From Metaruminococcus_A sp964607135 (lineage in GTDB: Bacteria > Bacillota > Clostridia > Oscillospirales > Ruminococcaceae), in NCBI GenBank assembly GCA_964607135.1, contig CAZSIV010000020.1, forward strand, positions 1 to 41,364: a stretch of 41,364 nt of DNA, in the 5' to 3' direction. Position 1 is the first letter of the stretch, and the number at the start of each line of letters is the position of its first letter. The notes beneath the pieces were generated by a model that saw nothing but the letters and a program-made list of their open reading frames with translations, made no database searches and had not been told where the DNA came from. A program made the position numbers and the translations under genes. Below are positions 8,009 through 16,610 of this stretch, one piece after another.

Positions 8009-8572
8009 TTACAGATGCTTTTTCCATTCGCCCATTTCGCCCAGCTTTTCTCCGATCGAAAAATAATGATAGGGGGCGTAAACGGCCGGCTTGAGCTGTG
8101 TCAAATCGATTTTTTTCGGATCCATATCCTTGAATTTCTTATTGATCCGGATGTTTTTGATCTCCGCCAAAAAGAGATGCGCGCCGTCGAGTTCGAGAAC
8201 CCTGTCCACCTCGCACTCATAGACCCAGTGGCATTCGTCGATGATAGGAACATCGACCTGTTTCCCCCATTCAAAGCGGTAAGGGAACTCGTTTTTTTCC
8301 TTCTGCTCGCCCTTTGTCGTGCCAAAATAATCGGCGAGCCAAAGGGTATCCTCGGTGATCATATTCGCCGAAAATTTCTTTTCGCGGAGGATGTTCGTTT
8401 TCGTGAGCTTGCTTCCGCCGATGGTCATCATCAAATGCGGGGTTTGGTCAAAAGAAAACCCCAGCCAGGTGATGATACAGAAATTGGGGGCGCCGTTTTC
8501 ATTCTTTGTCCCGATGATATACATCGGCTGCGGGCTGAAAACAAAATCAGGCGCGAGATCGATCTTTTCCAT
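8009..8572 (-). CDS. Flavin reductase-like domain protein
   Basis: A 187-residue cytoplasmic protein of the flavin reductase-like, FMN-binding split-barrel fold. Start 8572 (MEKIDLAPDFVF) has GGAAGGAGAATCT upstream. Typical elements are the N-terminal P-x-YIIGTKNENGAPNFCIITW strand pair, TPHLMMTIGGSKLTKTNI, FSANMITED and the ECHWVYECEVDRVLELDGAHLFL segment. The likely role is FMN binding and NAD(P)H-dependent flavin reduction or redox supply. The gene upstream is the glycyl radical enzyme (same strand, about 190 bp away across a repeat), so a shared transcript is possible but not shown. The exact substrate is unknown. Confidence 0.85.
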   Translation of the reverse strand: MEKIDLAPDFVFSPQPMYIIGTKNENGAPNFCIITWLGFSFDQTPHLMMTIGGSKLTKTNILREKKFSANMITEDTLWLADYFGTTKGEQKEKNEFPYRFEWGKQVDVPIIDECHWVYECEVDRVLELDGAHLFLAEIKNIRINKKFKDMDPKKIDLTQLKPAVYAPYHYFSIGEKLGEMGEWKKHL

Positions 8573-8579
8573 AGATTCT

Positions 8580-8765
8580 CCTTCCGGGGCGGCGAACCGC
8601 CGCTGGGTGACCCCGGTGGCCAATCGCACACCGAGTTTTTCCCGGTCAAAGAGTTTTCAAGCCTGCGAGATGCCTAAGATGAAACAGGTACAACGTGCCG
8701 CGCGGGATATCAGCCCCGCTCTTAGCACGGCTTATGAATCGCGTCTGTCCTGCCCGGTCACGGGC
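8580..8765 (+). repeat. Mosaic intergenic repeat, locus 4 (A and B modules)
   Basis: Module A at about 8622-8678 (TCGCACACCGAG start, CCTGCGAGATGCC end), a spacer containing AGGTACAACGTGCC, and module B at about 8698-8752 (CGCGGGATATCAGCCCCG, then GAATCGCGTCTG). It ends in CCCGGTCACGGG directly against the stop codon of the glycyl radical enzyme gene (8765-8767). Confidence 0.85.
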
Positions 8766-11068
8766 TAGCCGGCGTATTCCGTCCGGGCGATGATCTCGTC
8801 CTGCAAAACCGGGTCGAGGTGGAAGAAGTAGGCGCTGAAGCCGGAGACCCGGACGATCAGGTTCCGGTATTTCTGCGGGTCGGCTTTGGCAGCCAACAGG
8901 GTCTCCCGGCTGACGACGTTGAACTGCACCTCCATCCCGCCCTTGTCGAAATAGGTCTCGACCAGGCTGCGGACGCCCTGGCGGTGGGACGGCTTCTTGA
9001 AGAAGCCGGGGTTGAATTTCAAGTCGAGCACCATCCCGTTTCCGCAGACCGAATGGTCGACCCCGGTGACCGAGCGGATGACCGCCGTCGGCCCCAGCCG
9101 GTCGGCGCCCTGGCAGGGGGAAAGGGCGTTTGCGAGGGAGACGCCCTTGTGCCGTCCGGTCGGCAGCGCGCCGGTCTTGGCGCCCATCCCCGCGTGGGAG
9201 CTGACGGTGTAAAGCCCGGCCTGGAAGTGGTTCCCGAAGGGGTTTTGCATCCCTTTGCCGAGGGAGATGAAGAATGCGCAGAGCTCTTTCATCATCCGGT
9301 CGGTTTTCTCCTTTCCGTTCCCGAACCGCTCCGGGAGGTTGGAGAGGAGAAGCCGAAGGGGTTCGTTCCCCTCGAAATCCGCCTTCAGGAGATCGGCGAG
9401 CTGGGGCAGGGTGAGGAGCTTTTTCTCGAAAACCACATCCCGGATGGCGCAGAGGGAATCGACCGCGTCGGCCATGCCGCAGGCGTTTAAGGTCGAGAAA
9501 CAGTAGGTCGTACCGCCCCGGGTCGCATCCTCCCCCTTTTGATAGCACTCCGCCATCGTGGAGGAGAGGAAAGGGATCGGCCAGGCTGTCCCGTAGGTGG
9601 CGTCGAGGAGGTTGCAGGCCTTCATCCCGAGCCGGGAAGCATAGGCGAGCTCCTCCCGGTACCACTGGTAAAATTCCTCGAAAGAGGAGATCTCCCCCAG
9701 CTCCCGCCGGGTTTGGAGCGGGAGCTTTTCCCCGGTGCAGGCGCAGACCCCGCCGGTCAGCATCAGCTCGAGGGGCTTTGCCCAGCTCACCCGCAGCTCC
9801 TCTGTGCGGGAGTACTCCGCGCCGCCGATCGCCGGCTCGACACAGCCGACGATCCCGTAATTCCAGCAGTCCTCCGGCTTTACGCCGGCGTCTTCCTTCG
9901 CCCGGAAGACGATTTCGTCGTTGAACATGGCGGGAAATCCCAGCCCGGTCTGAACCAGGTCCTGCGCCTCGTCCCAGAAAAGATCCGGCATGTCGGGATG
10001 GCAGCGGTAAGAGATCAGCGGCTGGTCGAGCATCGTCTTCCGGCTGGCCCGCAGCCCCATAATGGTGACCTCGTTCCCGGCAAAGCTCCCGTCTGGGTGG
10101 CAGCCGCCCAGGGTGACGTTCTGGAACCCCTCCATCAGCTGGCCGAACTTGAGCCAGAGGGCGTCGATATAGTCGGATGCATCCTCGAAAGTGATCCTCC
10201 CCTCTTCGAAATCCTTTTTGTAATAGGGGTAGAGGATGTAATCCACCCGGCCCAGGGAGATGGAGCCGGAGACGCTTTCACAGATAATCAGGTCGTGGAG
10301 CAGCATGAAGAGCTGTACCGCCTCGAAAAAGCTCCGGGGCGGGTTTTCGCAGATGTTCCCGCAGGCGTCGGCAATCCGTTCGAGGCTCTTTTTGTATTCC
10401 GGGTTTTCGGTCTTTTCAAGCGTCTCGAGGGCCGCGTCCCGGTAGCGGAGGATGTACTCCCGCGCCGCCCGGTCGGTGATCAGCATCGCCTCCACACAGT
10501 CGCGGTGGGCTTCATCCGCCGTCCGGAGGGCCTCCTCCCCCTCCCGGATCAGCCCGCCGATCCCGAGCCGCACCGCCTTGGCATACCCGGCGATGACATG
10601 CCCGCTCGCCCAGCGGTTGTAGGAGCCCGATTGGAGAGCGGTGTAAAACTCATCCAGCAGGACTTCTTCCCCCTTTTCCAGCCCGCCGGACGCCTTGCAG
10701 TGGGCGGTCTCTTCCGACACGTCGAAGAGTTCGGTGTTCAAAAACATCGGGTGGAGGTCGACATCCTTCTTGTGCATGATCCCGGCGCCGGTCGAAACGG
10801 CCCTGACCGGGATCGACTCGCTGTAGCCGTAAAACCGCAGCTTCCCCGCCAGCAGGTCGTGCTCGCGGACGGAGACGTCCTTTTCCCGCAGGAACTGCGC
10901 AAAGCTCAGGGCAATCCTTCGGTCGGCCGAGACGCCGGGGTGCTCCTCTGCGACTTTTTGGTAAACCTTTGAGCGCAGGCCGAAATCCTCAAAGGTGAGG
11001 TCGTCCTCAAACCGTTCTTTCAATAGGGCAATCCGGTCGCTGACCGCCATGGGAGGGATCTGTCTCAT
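8765..11068 (-). CDS. Glycyl radical enzyme (pyruvate formate-lyase/dehydratase superfamily)
   Basis: A 767-residue glycyl radical enzyme of the PFL2/dehydratase branch. Catalytic Cys409 and Glu411 lie in GIVGCVEPAIGG; the C-terminal radical site is Gly743 in RVSGFSAYF, followed by QDEIIARTEY. CxE is the motif of glycerol, propanediol, choline and hydroxyproline-type enzymes, whereas pyruvate formate-lyase has two adjacent cysteines, so a lyase or dehydratase role is favoured over PFL. Start 11068 follows AGAAAGGCGGG and a good promoter. No radical-SAM activase is next to it; the only one in the window is nrdG at 36861. The stop codon abuts a repeat. The substrate cannot be assigned from sequence alone. 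Confidence 0.93.
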   Translation of the reverse strand: MRQIPPMAVSDRIALLKERFEDDLTFEDFGLRSKVYQKVAEEHPGVSADRRIALSFAQFLREKDVSVREHDLLAGKLRFYGYSESIPVRAVSTGAGIMHKKDVDLHPMFLNTELFDVSEETAHCKASGGLEKGEEVLLDEFYTALQSGSYNRWASGHVIAGYAKAVRLGIGGLIREGEEALRTADEAHRDCVEAMLITDRAAREYILRYRDAALETLEKTENPEYKKSLERIADACGNICENPPRSFFEAVQLFMLLHDLIICESVSGSISLGRVDYILYPYYKKDFEEGRITFEDASDYIDALWLKFGQLMEGFQNVTLGGCHPDGSFAGNEVTIMGLRASRKTMLDQPLISYRCHPDMPDLFWDEAQDLVQTGLGFPAMFNDEIVFRAKEDAGVKPEDCWNYGIVGCVEPAIGGAEYSRTEELRVSWAKPLELMLTGGVCACTGEKLPLQTRRELGEISSFEEFYQWYREELAYASRLGMKACNLLDATYGTAWPIPFLSSTMAECYQKGEDATRGGTTYCFSTLNACGMADAVDSLCAIRDVVFEKKLLTLPQLADLLKADFEGNEPLRLLLSNLPERFGNGKEKTDRMMKELCAFFISLGKGMQNPFGNHFQAGLYTVSSHAGMGAKTGALPTGRHKGVSLANALSPCQGADRLGPTAVIRSVTGVDHSVCGNGMVLDLKFNPGFFKKPSHRQGVRSLVETYFDKGGMEVQFNVVSRETLLAAKADPQKYRNLIVRVSGFSAYFFHLDPVLQDEIIARTEYAG

Positions 11069-11087
11069 CCATTTTCCCGCCTTTCTC

Positions 11088-11116
11088 TTTATAAAACTGT
11101 TTCAAACATTTGTAAA
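11088..11116 (-). promoter_or_regulatory. Promoter of the glycyl radical enzyme gene
   Basis: Minus-strand TTTACA (11111-11116), 17-bp spacer, TATAAA (11088-11093); transcription would start about 12 bases before the start codon region. Confidence 0.65.
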
Positions 11117-11248
11117 ATGGCTTTCTAAATCTTTTGATTCCATTATATCCTATTCTCCGTGAAAAGAAAAGAAAGAATTCCGTTTGATAATAGCAAAATC
11201 CTCCGCCTGCCTTCCCAAAAAATTAATGATTTCCGCCGGCAGGCTTCC

Positions 11249-11277
11249 TTGTCAAGCCCCTGCTGATGTGGTATACT
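11249..11277 (+). promoter_or_regulatory. Promoter of the D,D-carboxypeptidase gene
   Basis: TTGTCA (11249-11254), 17-bp spacer, TATACT (11272-11277), about 40 bp upstream of the start codon at 11318. Confidence 0.75.
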
Positions 11278-11317
11278 CGAAAGGAAAAAGTCGATTCCAG
11301 TGGAAAGAAGGGGCGTT

Positions 11318-12160
11318 ATGCCATATAGAAAAAAACGACGTCTGAAGATAAAAAACATCGTGATTTTTGCGATCCTGCTGCTGTTGATCCTGGCCGCCGT
11401 CATCGTCGGGCTGACCGCCCTCTTCGGCGGGAAGGGCGGGGAGCCGGAACCTTCCTCTTCATCCGCCCCGGCCGTTTCCGACAGCGGCAGCACGGAGAGC
11501 GGGGAAAGCGGGGATTCTCCCCCTTCTTCCTCAAACAGCGTGATTTCCGAGCCGGACGACAGCTGGCAGCTGATCCTCGCAAACCCGGACAATCCGGTGC
11601 CGGATGGGTTCACGGTGGACTTGACCGACATCACCGGGCATTATGCGGACATCCCGGCGCTCGACAACATGAAGGTGGATTCGCGGATCGTCGAGCCGCT
11701 CCTTCAGATGTTCCAGGCGGCGAAGGCCGACGGGCAGAAGCTCTTCCTGCGCGCATCCTACCGCACCGTCGCCCTCCAGCAGACCTACTACGACTGGCAC
11801 ATCAACCACTATAAGGAGCAGGGCCACACCGACGAAGAGGCGAAGGAGCTGACCCTGCGGTACATCGCCTACCCGGGCACCAGCGAGCACCACACCGGTC
11901 TTGCGGTCGACATCATCTCGGTCGAGTGGCAGAACTCCGGCAAGGAGATCATCGACACCTTTGACCAGACCACCGAGGCGGAGTGGCTCAAAAACAACGC
12001 CCACCGGTTCGGGTTCATCATGCGCTACCCCAAAAACAAGGAGGATGTGACCAAAATCGGCTATGAGCCGTGGCATTTCCGCTATGTCGGGAAGGCCCAT
12101 GCCGCGGCGGTCTACAGCGCCGGCCTCTGCTTTGAGGAGTACCTCGAAACCCTGAAATAA
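11318..12160 (+). CDS. Membrane-anchored D-alanyl-D-alanine carboxypeptidase (VanY, M15B)
   Basis: A 280-residue LAS-family zinc peptidase that trims D-Ala-D-Ala stem peptides of peptidoglycan outside the membrane. A basic N-terminus and one transmembrane helix (about residues 12-36) act as signal anchor, followed by a Ser/Gly/Glu-rich linker (about 40-75). The catalytic domain has RASYRTVALQQ, SEHHTGLAVDI (zinc His and Asp) and EPWHFRYV (general base Glu, zinc His). Start 11318 follows GAAGGGG; an in-frame GTG at 11300 is less well placed. The neighbouring downstream GH25 muramidase points to a cell-wall remodelling pair. It could act in vancomycin tolerance, but no van regulatory genes are present. 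Confidence 0.93.
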   Translation: MPYRKKRRLKIKNIVIFAILLLLILAAVIVGLTALFGGKGGEPEPSSSSAPAVSDSGSTESGESGDSPPSSSNSVISEPDDSWQLILANPDNPVPDGFTVDLTDITGHYADIPALDNMKVDSRIVEPLLQMFQAAKADGQKLFLRASYRTVALQQTYYDWHINHYKEQGHTDEEAKELTLRYIAYPGTSEHHTGLAVDIISVEWQNSGKEIIDTFDQTTEAEWLKNNAHRFGFIMRYPKNKEDVTKIGYEPWHFRYVGKAHAAAVYSAGLCFEEYLETLK

Positions 12161-12166
12161 ACCGCA

Positions 12167-12206
12167 GAGCGAAAGCCGTCCGCCGGCTTTCGCTCTCGAT
12201 TTCTTT
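12167..12206 (+). terminator. Likely terminator after the carboxypeptidase gene
   Basis: A 12-bp stem (GAGCGAAAGCCG with its complement at 12184-12195) and five-base loop, followed by the T-rich TCGATTTCTTTC. Confidence 0.75.
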
Positions 12207-12327
12207 CCCGGGCGGCCTGTGCTGTCCGGCGCTGACCGTGGGGTTCGTGTGAAAAATACGAAGAAAGGAACGATACCGGGCACAAAAGGCTGCTGTATCC
12301 TATCTTTTTGTGCAAATTCTGTATCGC

Positions 12328-13353
12328 ATGGCGACTTTTATGAAAGGAAAACGGAAAAAGAGAATCTGGATCATCCCGATTGCGGTTTTGCTGGTTCTGG
12401 CGGTCGGCGCTGCGGGGGTGCTGTTCATCCGGCAGGAGATCCGGGCGGCCCGCCAGCGGGAGGCAGAGGAATTTCGGTTCACATCCGCATCCCTCACCGT
12501 CGACCAGTTCGTGACCGCGCCGGGGACGGCCGTCACCTTTACCGCGGCGGCGGAGGGCGGGAAGGGAACCCTTCTCTACGAGTTTTATTATATGGACGGG
12601 ACGGAGGAAGTGGTGATCCAGGAGGCGTCGGAGAAAAACACCGCCGTCTTTACCGCCGAGGGGTACCGGCTCTATGAGGTCTTCGTCCGGGTGAGCGACG
12701 AATCCGCCATGACCGGAGACATCACCGCGAGCTGCCGCTACGGCACGGCTCACAGCGGAGTCGACGTGTCGGTTTACCAGGGAGCCGTCGACTGGGAAAA
12801 GGTAAAGGCCGCCGGGTACGACTTCGTCATGCTCCGCGCCGGCTTTGGGAAGGACGCCGGACAGAAGGACCAGAATTTCGACCAGAACATCCTGGCGGCC
12901 AGCATGGCGGGGATGAAGGTCGGGGCCTACCATTACAGCTACGCCCTCACCCCCGGGGAGGCGGAGGAGGAAGCCCGGTTCTGTCTTTCCATCCTGGAGC
13001 CCTACAAGGGCCTGATCGACTACCCCGTCGCCTTCGACATCGAGAGGGAGGAACATCAAAACCTCACCGAAGAGGAGCTGACCGCCGTGGTGGACGCTTT
13101 CTGCTCGCTGATTGCCGAGGCGGGCTACACCCCGGTCGTCTACACCTACGACAGCTGGCTGCGGCACCATCCCGGATGGGAGCAGCTCCAGCATTACGAC
13201 ATCTGGAACGCCAACTGGGCGGGGGAGCCCCAGGCGGATTACGGCTATGTGATCTGGCAGCACTCCAACCAGGGGAAGGTGGATGGGATTTCCGGCGCGG
13301 TCGACCTCAACCACGCTTTCTGCGACTACGAAAAGGGGAAAAAGATTGGATGA
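12328..13353 (+). CDS. Membrane-anchored GH25 muramidase
   Basis: A 341-residue protein with a basic N-terminus and one transmembrane helix, a ~100-residue extracellular beta-rich region (TVDQFVTAPGTAVTFTAAAEGG, resembling an Ig-like module), and a C-terminal GH25 lysozyme domain. GH25 motifs visible are GVDVSVYQGAVDWEKVKAAG, DFVMLRAGFG, YHYSYALTPGEAEEEA, YPVAFDIEREE (catalytic DxE) and VIWQHS. It would hydrolyse MurNAc-GlcNAc bonds at the cell surface. The start is uncertain: ATG at 12328 or 12340 (MKGKRKKR), neither with a clear ribosome binding site; an open frame extends to GTG 12310. Confidence 0.9.
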   Translation: MATFMKGKRKKRIWIIPIAVLLVLAVGAAGVLFIRQEIRAARQREAEEFRFTSASLTVDQFVTAPGTAVTFTAAAEGGKGTLLYEFYYMDGTEEVVIQEASEKNTAVFTAEGYRLYEVFVRVSDESAMTGDITASCRYGTAHSGVDVSVYQGAVDWEKVKAAGYDFVMLRAGFGKDAGQKDQNFDQNILAASMAGMKVGAYHYSYALTPGEAEEEARFCLSILEPYKGLIDYPVAFDIEREEHQNLTEEELTAVVDAFCSLIAEAGYTPVVYTYDSWLRHHPGWEQLQHYDIWNANWAGEPQADYGYVIWQHSNQGKVDGISGAVDLNHAFCDYEKGKKIG

Positions 13354-13388
13354 TTTCGAAATAGCGCGGCAAAAGACAACTATATAAG

Positions 13389-13421
13389 AATAATGGCTCC
13401 CATTAGGAGCCGTTATTTTTT
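13389..13421. terminator. Bidirectional terminator
   Basis: A 12-bp stem AATAATGGCTCC/GGAGCCGTTATT (one G-T pair) with loop CATTA, followed by TTTTT on the plus strand. It lies between the convergent GH25 and XRE genes and overlaps the XRE stop codon. Confidence 0.85.
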
Positions 13422-13643
13422 CTGTGCCTTTGGATAGGGAGTCTTGACATTGGTTTTTCCTAAAATATAATCTGTCGAAGTCTTATAAAAATCAGACAAC
13501 AAAACTACAAGCCTTGTTGGTATCTCTCGTTTTCCCGTTTCGTAGTTGCTATAAACCCTTTGATCAATACCTAAAAATGCAGCGACTTGTTTTTGTAGTA
13601 GCTCCTTATCTTCGCGTAAATCCTTTAAACGCGGATAATACAT
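13413..13643 (-). CDS. XRE-family HTH transcriptional regulator
   Basis: A 76-residue Cro/CI-type DNA-binding protein. The helix-turn-helix spans LLQKQVAAFLGIDQRVYSNYE, followed by TGKREIPTRLVVLLSDFYKTSTDYILG, the classic XRE pattern. It is essentially only a DNA-binding domain. ATG 13643 (MYYPRLKDLRED) is the likely start; GTG at 13673 is in frame but would overlap a palindromic operator. It is divergently arranged to a small gene at 13736 with paired operators between, so it probably represses that gene and perhaps itself. The local sequence is AT-richer than the surroundings, which hints at an acquired cassette. Confidence 0.9.
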   Translation of the reverse strand: MYYPRLKDLREDKELLQKQVAAFLGIDQRVYSNYETGKREIPTRLVVLLSDFYKTSTDYILGKTNVKTPYPKAQKK

Positions 13644-13670
13644 GGTCAACACCCCGGCTAAAGTATATGA

Positions 13671-13717
13671 CACTATTATTTGATAGTGTTGACACTACTA
13701 TTATTCGATAGTAAAAT
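13671..13717. promoter_or_regulatory. Twin palindromic operators with an overlapping promoter
   Basis: Operator 1 (13671-13688) is CACTATTATTTGATAGTG and operator 2 (13697-13712) is ACTATTATTCGATAGT; both are palindromes of the form ACTAT-N6-ATAGT, centred 25 bp apart. A plus-strand promoter TTGACA (13689-13694), 17-bp spacer, TAAAAT (13712-13717) is interleaved with them: operator 2 fills the spacer. This is the expected layout for repression of the gene at 13736 by the adjacent XRE protein. Confidence 0.85.
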
Positions 13718-13735
13718 AAAGTTGAGGTGTTGAAT

Positions 13736-13984
13736 ATGGATTTATACAAAGAAATTCTTATGAAAGTGTTGGAAAATAAAAAGGCAGAGGTTTTCTTCCC
13801 GGAGCTGAAAATCAATCCGGCTCAGATCGTGGAAGGAAGGTGTTACCAGGCGCTGAACCAGATCAGAGAAATTCTTCACGATGAAAGCCTGGACGACCGG
13901 GAATGTTTTTTAAGAATCGAGGAGATCATTATTCTGTTTGAAGAAATTGGAGGCAGCTGTGGAGGGCGCCATGACTTCGGTTGA
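13736..13984 (+). CDS. Small unrecognised protein under XRE control
   Basis: An 82-residue acidic protein (MDLYKEILMKVLENKKAEVFF), not assigned to a family. ATG 13736 is chosen for GAGGTG seven bases upstream. It is predicted helical, with a C-terminal IEEIIILFEEIGG helix, and has no signal peptide or membrane segment. It lies directly behind a strong promoter overlapping the operator pair, and is divergent from the XRE gene. The two-gene regulator/tiny-protein layout resembles remnants of mobile elements or toxin-antitoxin-like cassettes, but no toxin family is recognised. Confidence 0.65.
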   Translation: MDLYKEILMKVLENKKAEVFFPELKINPAQIVEGRCYQALNQIREILHDESLDDRECFLRIEEIIILFEEIGGSCGGRHDFG

Positions 13985-14020
13985 TCCAAGGAGACGATAA
14001 AATCTGAAAGAGAAACATAC

Positions 14021-14056
14021 AAAGGCCGGCGTCTGGTCAGACGCCGGCCTTTTGCC
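14021..14056 (+). terminator. Intrinsic terminator
   Basis: A 14-bp stem (AAAGGCCGGCGTCT with complement) with a four-base loop and trailing TTTT, downstream of the gene ending at 13984. It is symmetrical enough to serve the convergent GH51 gene as well. Confidence 0.9.
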
Positions 14057-14106
14057 GTGTGCGGAAATGGTTTGAGGCAGCCGGGCGATTACCGGCTGAG
14101 ATAGGC

Positions 14107-16545
14107 TCACTTCATCGGGAAACGGAGGATGTTGACCGAATTCGCCGGTACCTTGCAGCGGTATTCAGAGGATACGCCGGTCAGAGTCGTCTTCTGGGGG
14201 ATGACCGCTTCCGGTGCGTCCATCGTGTTCTTGGCAAACTTATCCGCGCCGGTCAGCACCTCTGCCCTGGCGGTATCGCCGACCTCGCAGTCGAAGGAGA
14301 GGGGGAGCTCGACGGCGCTTTCCCCGACGTTCACCAGCTTGAGGATCACCTCTTTCGCCCCGTCGTCCACCGTTGCGGAGGCGGTGAGGTAGGGCATCGA
14401 AACGATCGGCGCCTCGTGGACCAACTTGCCGTTGACATAGCACCGGATCGTCTTTTCGGCCGTGACCATTTTGTATTCGTTGTACCGGCTGAAGTCGATG
14501 TCGAGCGGCACCCGCTCGGTCAGCGCATCCCGTTCCCCCTTCCGGGCGTAGACCCAGCTCTCCCCGCCGGTGATCGACCAGCCGTAGTAGACCATTCCGT
14601 CGTAATTGAACTCGTCCTTGTCCTCGGCCTTGTAGCCGCCGCTGCTCTTGTAGTTCCAGACCGAGAGGGTCGCCTCGTTTTCCCGGTCGAATTTCAGCTC
14701 GGCTGAGAGTTCGGTGTCCCTGCGGAATTCCCGGTCCGCCAGGGCGTAGGCGTTGTCGCTGACGCTGACAAAGGCATCGCCTTCTTTTTTGAACTCCCCG
14801 ACCGTCTGGAAATAGCCCGGGACGTTGTAAACATCCTTACAGGGAACCCCGTTGACCGTGAGGTTCCGGCAGGAGACGCCCGGATGCCCTGCGCCGATCG
14901 CCGGCATGCCGGGGTAGTCGAGGAGCTGCTGCTCGCTCTGGGTTTCGATCCCGACGACGGTGTCGCCCCGGTTTTCCGCAAACATCTTCAAGGCGTGGTA
15001 GGTCGGGATGCCGTAAACCCGGTCGTTGTTGTAGACGATCAGGTCGGGGATCCAGGACATGTAGTCCTCGTTGAGCATCATGGGGGCGTAGCTCGTCAGA
15101 GAGACGATGTCCTGGTTCCGCTCGATGCCGGTCAAGAAGGCCGCCTCCCCCAGCGCCGCCCCGAGGGAGCACATGTTGTCCCCGACGGTGACGGCGTACT
15201 CCCCGACAAAGATCTGCGGGCCCTTCCGGTCGTAACCGTCGTAATGGTTGTAGTGGGAGACGAAAAACTCGAGGTCGGAATAAAAGTGCTCGTCGACGAC
15301 CTCGGTCGGCAGCCCGTCCCGCTCGGTGTGGCAGTTGGAGATATAGATGAGCTGCGGGTATTTCTCTTTCAGCCGCTCGTAGAACAGCTTGTAACGGACG
15401 TTGTAGACCTCACTGTGGTTTTCGTTCCCGATTTCGAGGTATTTCAGGTCGAACGGCTCCGGATGCCCCGCTTCGGCCCGCATATCCCCCCATTTCGTCC
15501 CGACCGGCGCGAGGGCGTATTCAACCGCCTGGACGCACTCGTCGAAGAGGGCTTCCAGCTCGTCCCCCTCGAAGAGCTCCGGCTTTCGCCCCTGGCAGGT
15601 CAGGCCGCAGTTAGCCACATACATCGCGGACATCCCGAGGTCTTCGCAGAGCTGGAGGTATTCGTGGTAGCCGAAGCCGTTGGTGGTGCGGTAGAACCAG
15701 AGGAGGTAGTTGCTGGGGCGCTCCCAAACCGGCCCGATCATGTGGGAGAAACGGGTGGCGTTTTCCTTGGAGTAGCCCTCGACGATGCATCCGCCGGGGA
15801 AGCGCATGAATTTGGGATGCAGCCCCTTGAGCATCTCGACGACCTCTTTGCGCAGGCCGTTTTCCCGGCCCATATAGGTGTCGGCCGGCATCAGGGAGAT
15901 GAAGCCGAGGCGGAGGGCGCAGGGAACGGCGCTGGAAAGATAGAGCCGGGCCTTCCGGTCGGTGGAGGAAGGGGTGAGGGTGCAGTCGTACCGGCGGTAC
16001 TCCCCTTCCCCAACCTCGATTTCGGCGCTGTCGTAAACCTCGCCGTTTTCCCCTTTGAGGGAGACGGTGATCTGCGCGCTGCCGCCGATCCCCTTGGCGA
16101 AGGCGTAGAACCGGAACGGCTGCCCCGCCTTTGCGTTGACCCCGGCATAGCCGACGTTGTAGACGCTCCCGGCGCCGTCAAACCGGATGTCCAGGCTGCG
16201 CAGCCGTTTGGCGTTGAGGGTGTCCTCTCTGTTGAGGGAAAGCGCGGCTGCCCCTTCGCTGTACCAGGCGGGGATGTCGGTCGGGGCAAGGCCTTTTGTC
16301 CAGCGCTTGAGCCCTTCACCGTTGTTGAATTCACAGCGCCAGCCGGTGGGGGTGGTGAAAAAGCGCCCGTCCTCGTCCAGTACGCAGCGCTCCGGGACGA
16401 CCGAATCCTCAAAGGAACGGTTGCGGAGCTGCTCCGGGTAAAGCCCGCTGTCCCCCGAGCGGTTGATATCCTCGAAGAACAGGCCGTAAAGGTCTTGTGC
16501 GACGGGGAATTTCCGTTGTTTCGTGTGGATTTTGACTGCGTTCAT
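14107..16545 (-). CDS. GH51 alpha-L-arabinofuranosidase
   Basis: An 812-residue cytoplasmic glycosidase that removes arabinofuranosyl residues from arabinan or arabinoxylan oligosaccharides. An N-terminal QDLYGLFFEDINRSGDSGLY segment is typical of GH51. A carbohydrate-binding-like insert follows (~100-190), then the TIM barrel with acid/base Glu375 in LEIGNENHSE and nucleophile Glu449 in IFVGEYAV, and a C-terminal beta-sandwich. Start 16545 is chosen because GAAAGGA lies eight bases upstream; the ATG at 16554 abuts it. There is no signal peptide, so it acts on imported oligosaccharides, though no transporter is adjacent. A consensus promoter lies upstream. Confidence 0.93.
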   Translation of the reverse strand: MNAVKIHTKQRKFPVAQDLYGLFFEDINRSGDSGLYPEQLRNRSFEDSVVPERCVLDEDGRFFTTPTGWRCEFNNGEGLKRWTKGLAPTDIPAWYSEGAAALSLNREDTLNAKRLRSLDIRFDGAGSVYNVGYAGVNAKAGQPFRFYAFAKGIGGSAQITVSLKGENGEVYDSAEIEVGEGEYRRYDCTLTPSSTDRKARLYLSSAVPCALRLGFISLMPADTYMGRENGLRKEVVEMLKGLHPKFMRFPGGCIVEGYSKENATRFSHMIGPVWERPSNYLLWFYRTTNGFGYHEYLQLCEDLGMSAMYVANCGLTCQGRKPELFEGDELEALFDECVQAVEYALAPVGTKWGDMRAEAGHPEPFDLKYLEIGNENHSEVYNVRYKLFYERLKEKYPQLIYISNCHTERDGLPTEVVDEHFYSDLEFFVSHYNHYDGYDRKGPQIFVGEYAVTVGDNMCSLGAALGEAAFLTGIERNQDIVSLTSYAPMMLNEDYMSWIPDLIVYNNDRVYGIPTYHALKMFAENRGDTVVGIETQSEQQLLDYPGMPAIGAGHPGVSCRNLTVNGVPCKDVYNVPGYFQTVGEFKKEGDAFVSVSDNAYALADREFRRDTELSAELKFDRENEATLSVWNYKSSGGYKAEDKDEFNYDGMVYYGWSITGGESWVYARKGERDALTERVPLDIDFSRYNEYKMVTAEKTIRCYVNGKLVHEAPIVSMPYLTASATVDDGAKEVILKLVNVGESAVELPLSFDCEVGDTARAEVLTGADKFAKNTMDAPEAVIPQKTTLTGVSSEYRCKVPANSVNILRFPMK

Positions 16546-16610
16546 CTCTGTCATCCTTTCAAAGAAGAGTAACCGTTTGGGAGCTGAGAAAGCTTTTGGT
16601 ATCTGGCTTC

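Noticed and set aside
9539..10972. 477-residue open frame antisense to the glycyl radical enzyme
   Set aside because: Shadow frame with repetitive acidic/Pro-rich composition and no start signal.
12112..13314. 400-residue open frame antisense to the GH25 gene
   Set aside because: Shadow frame; no ribosome binding site or domain.
14884..16572. 562-residue open frame antisense to the GH51 gene
   Set aside because: Shadow of the GH51 reading frame in GC-rich DNA; the composition is Gly/Val/Asp/Glu-rich with no domain, and the GH51 catalytic motifs are on the other strand.
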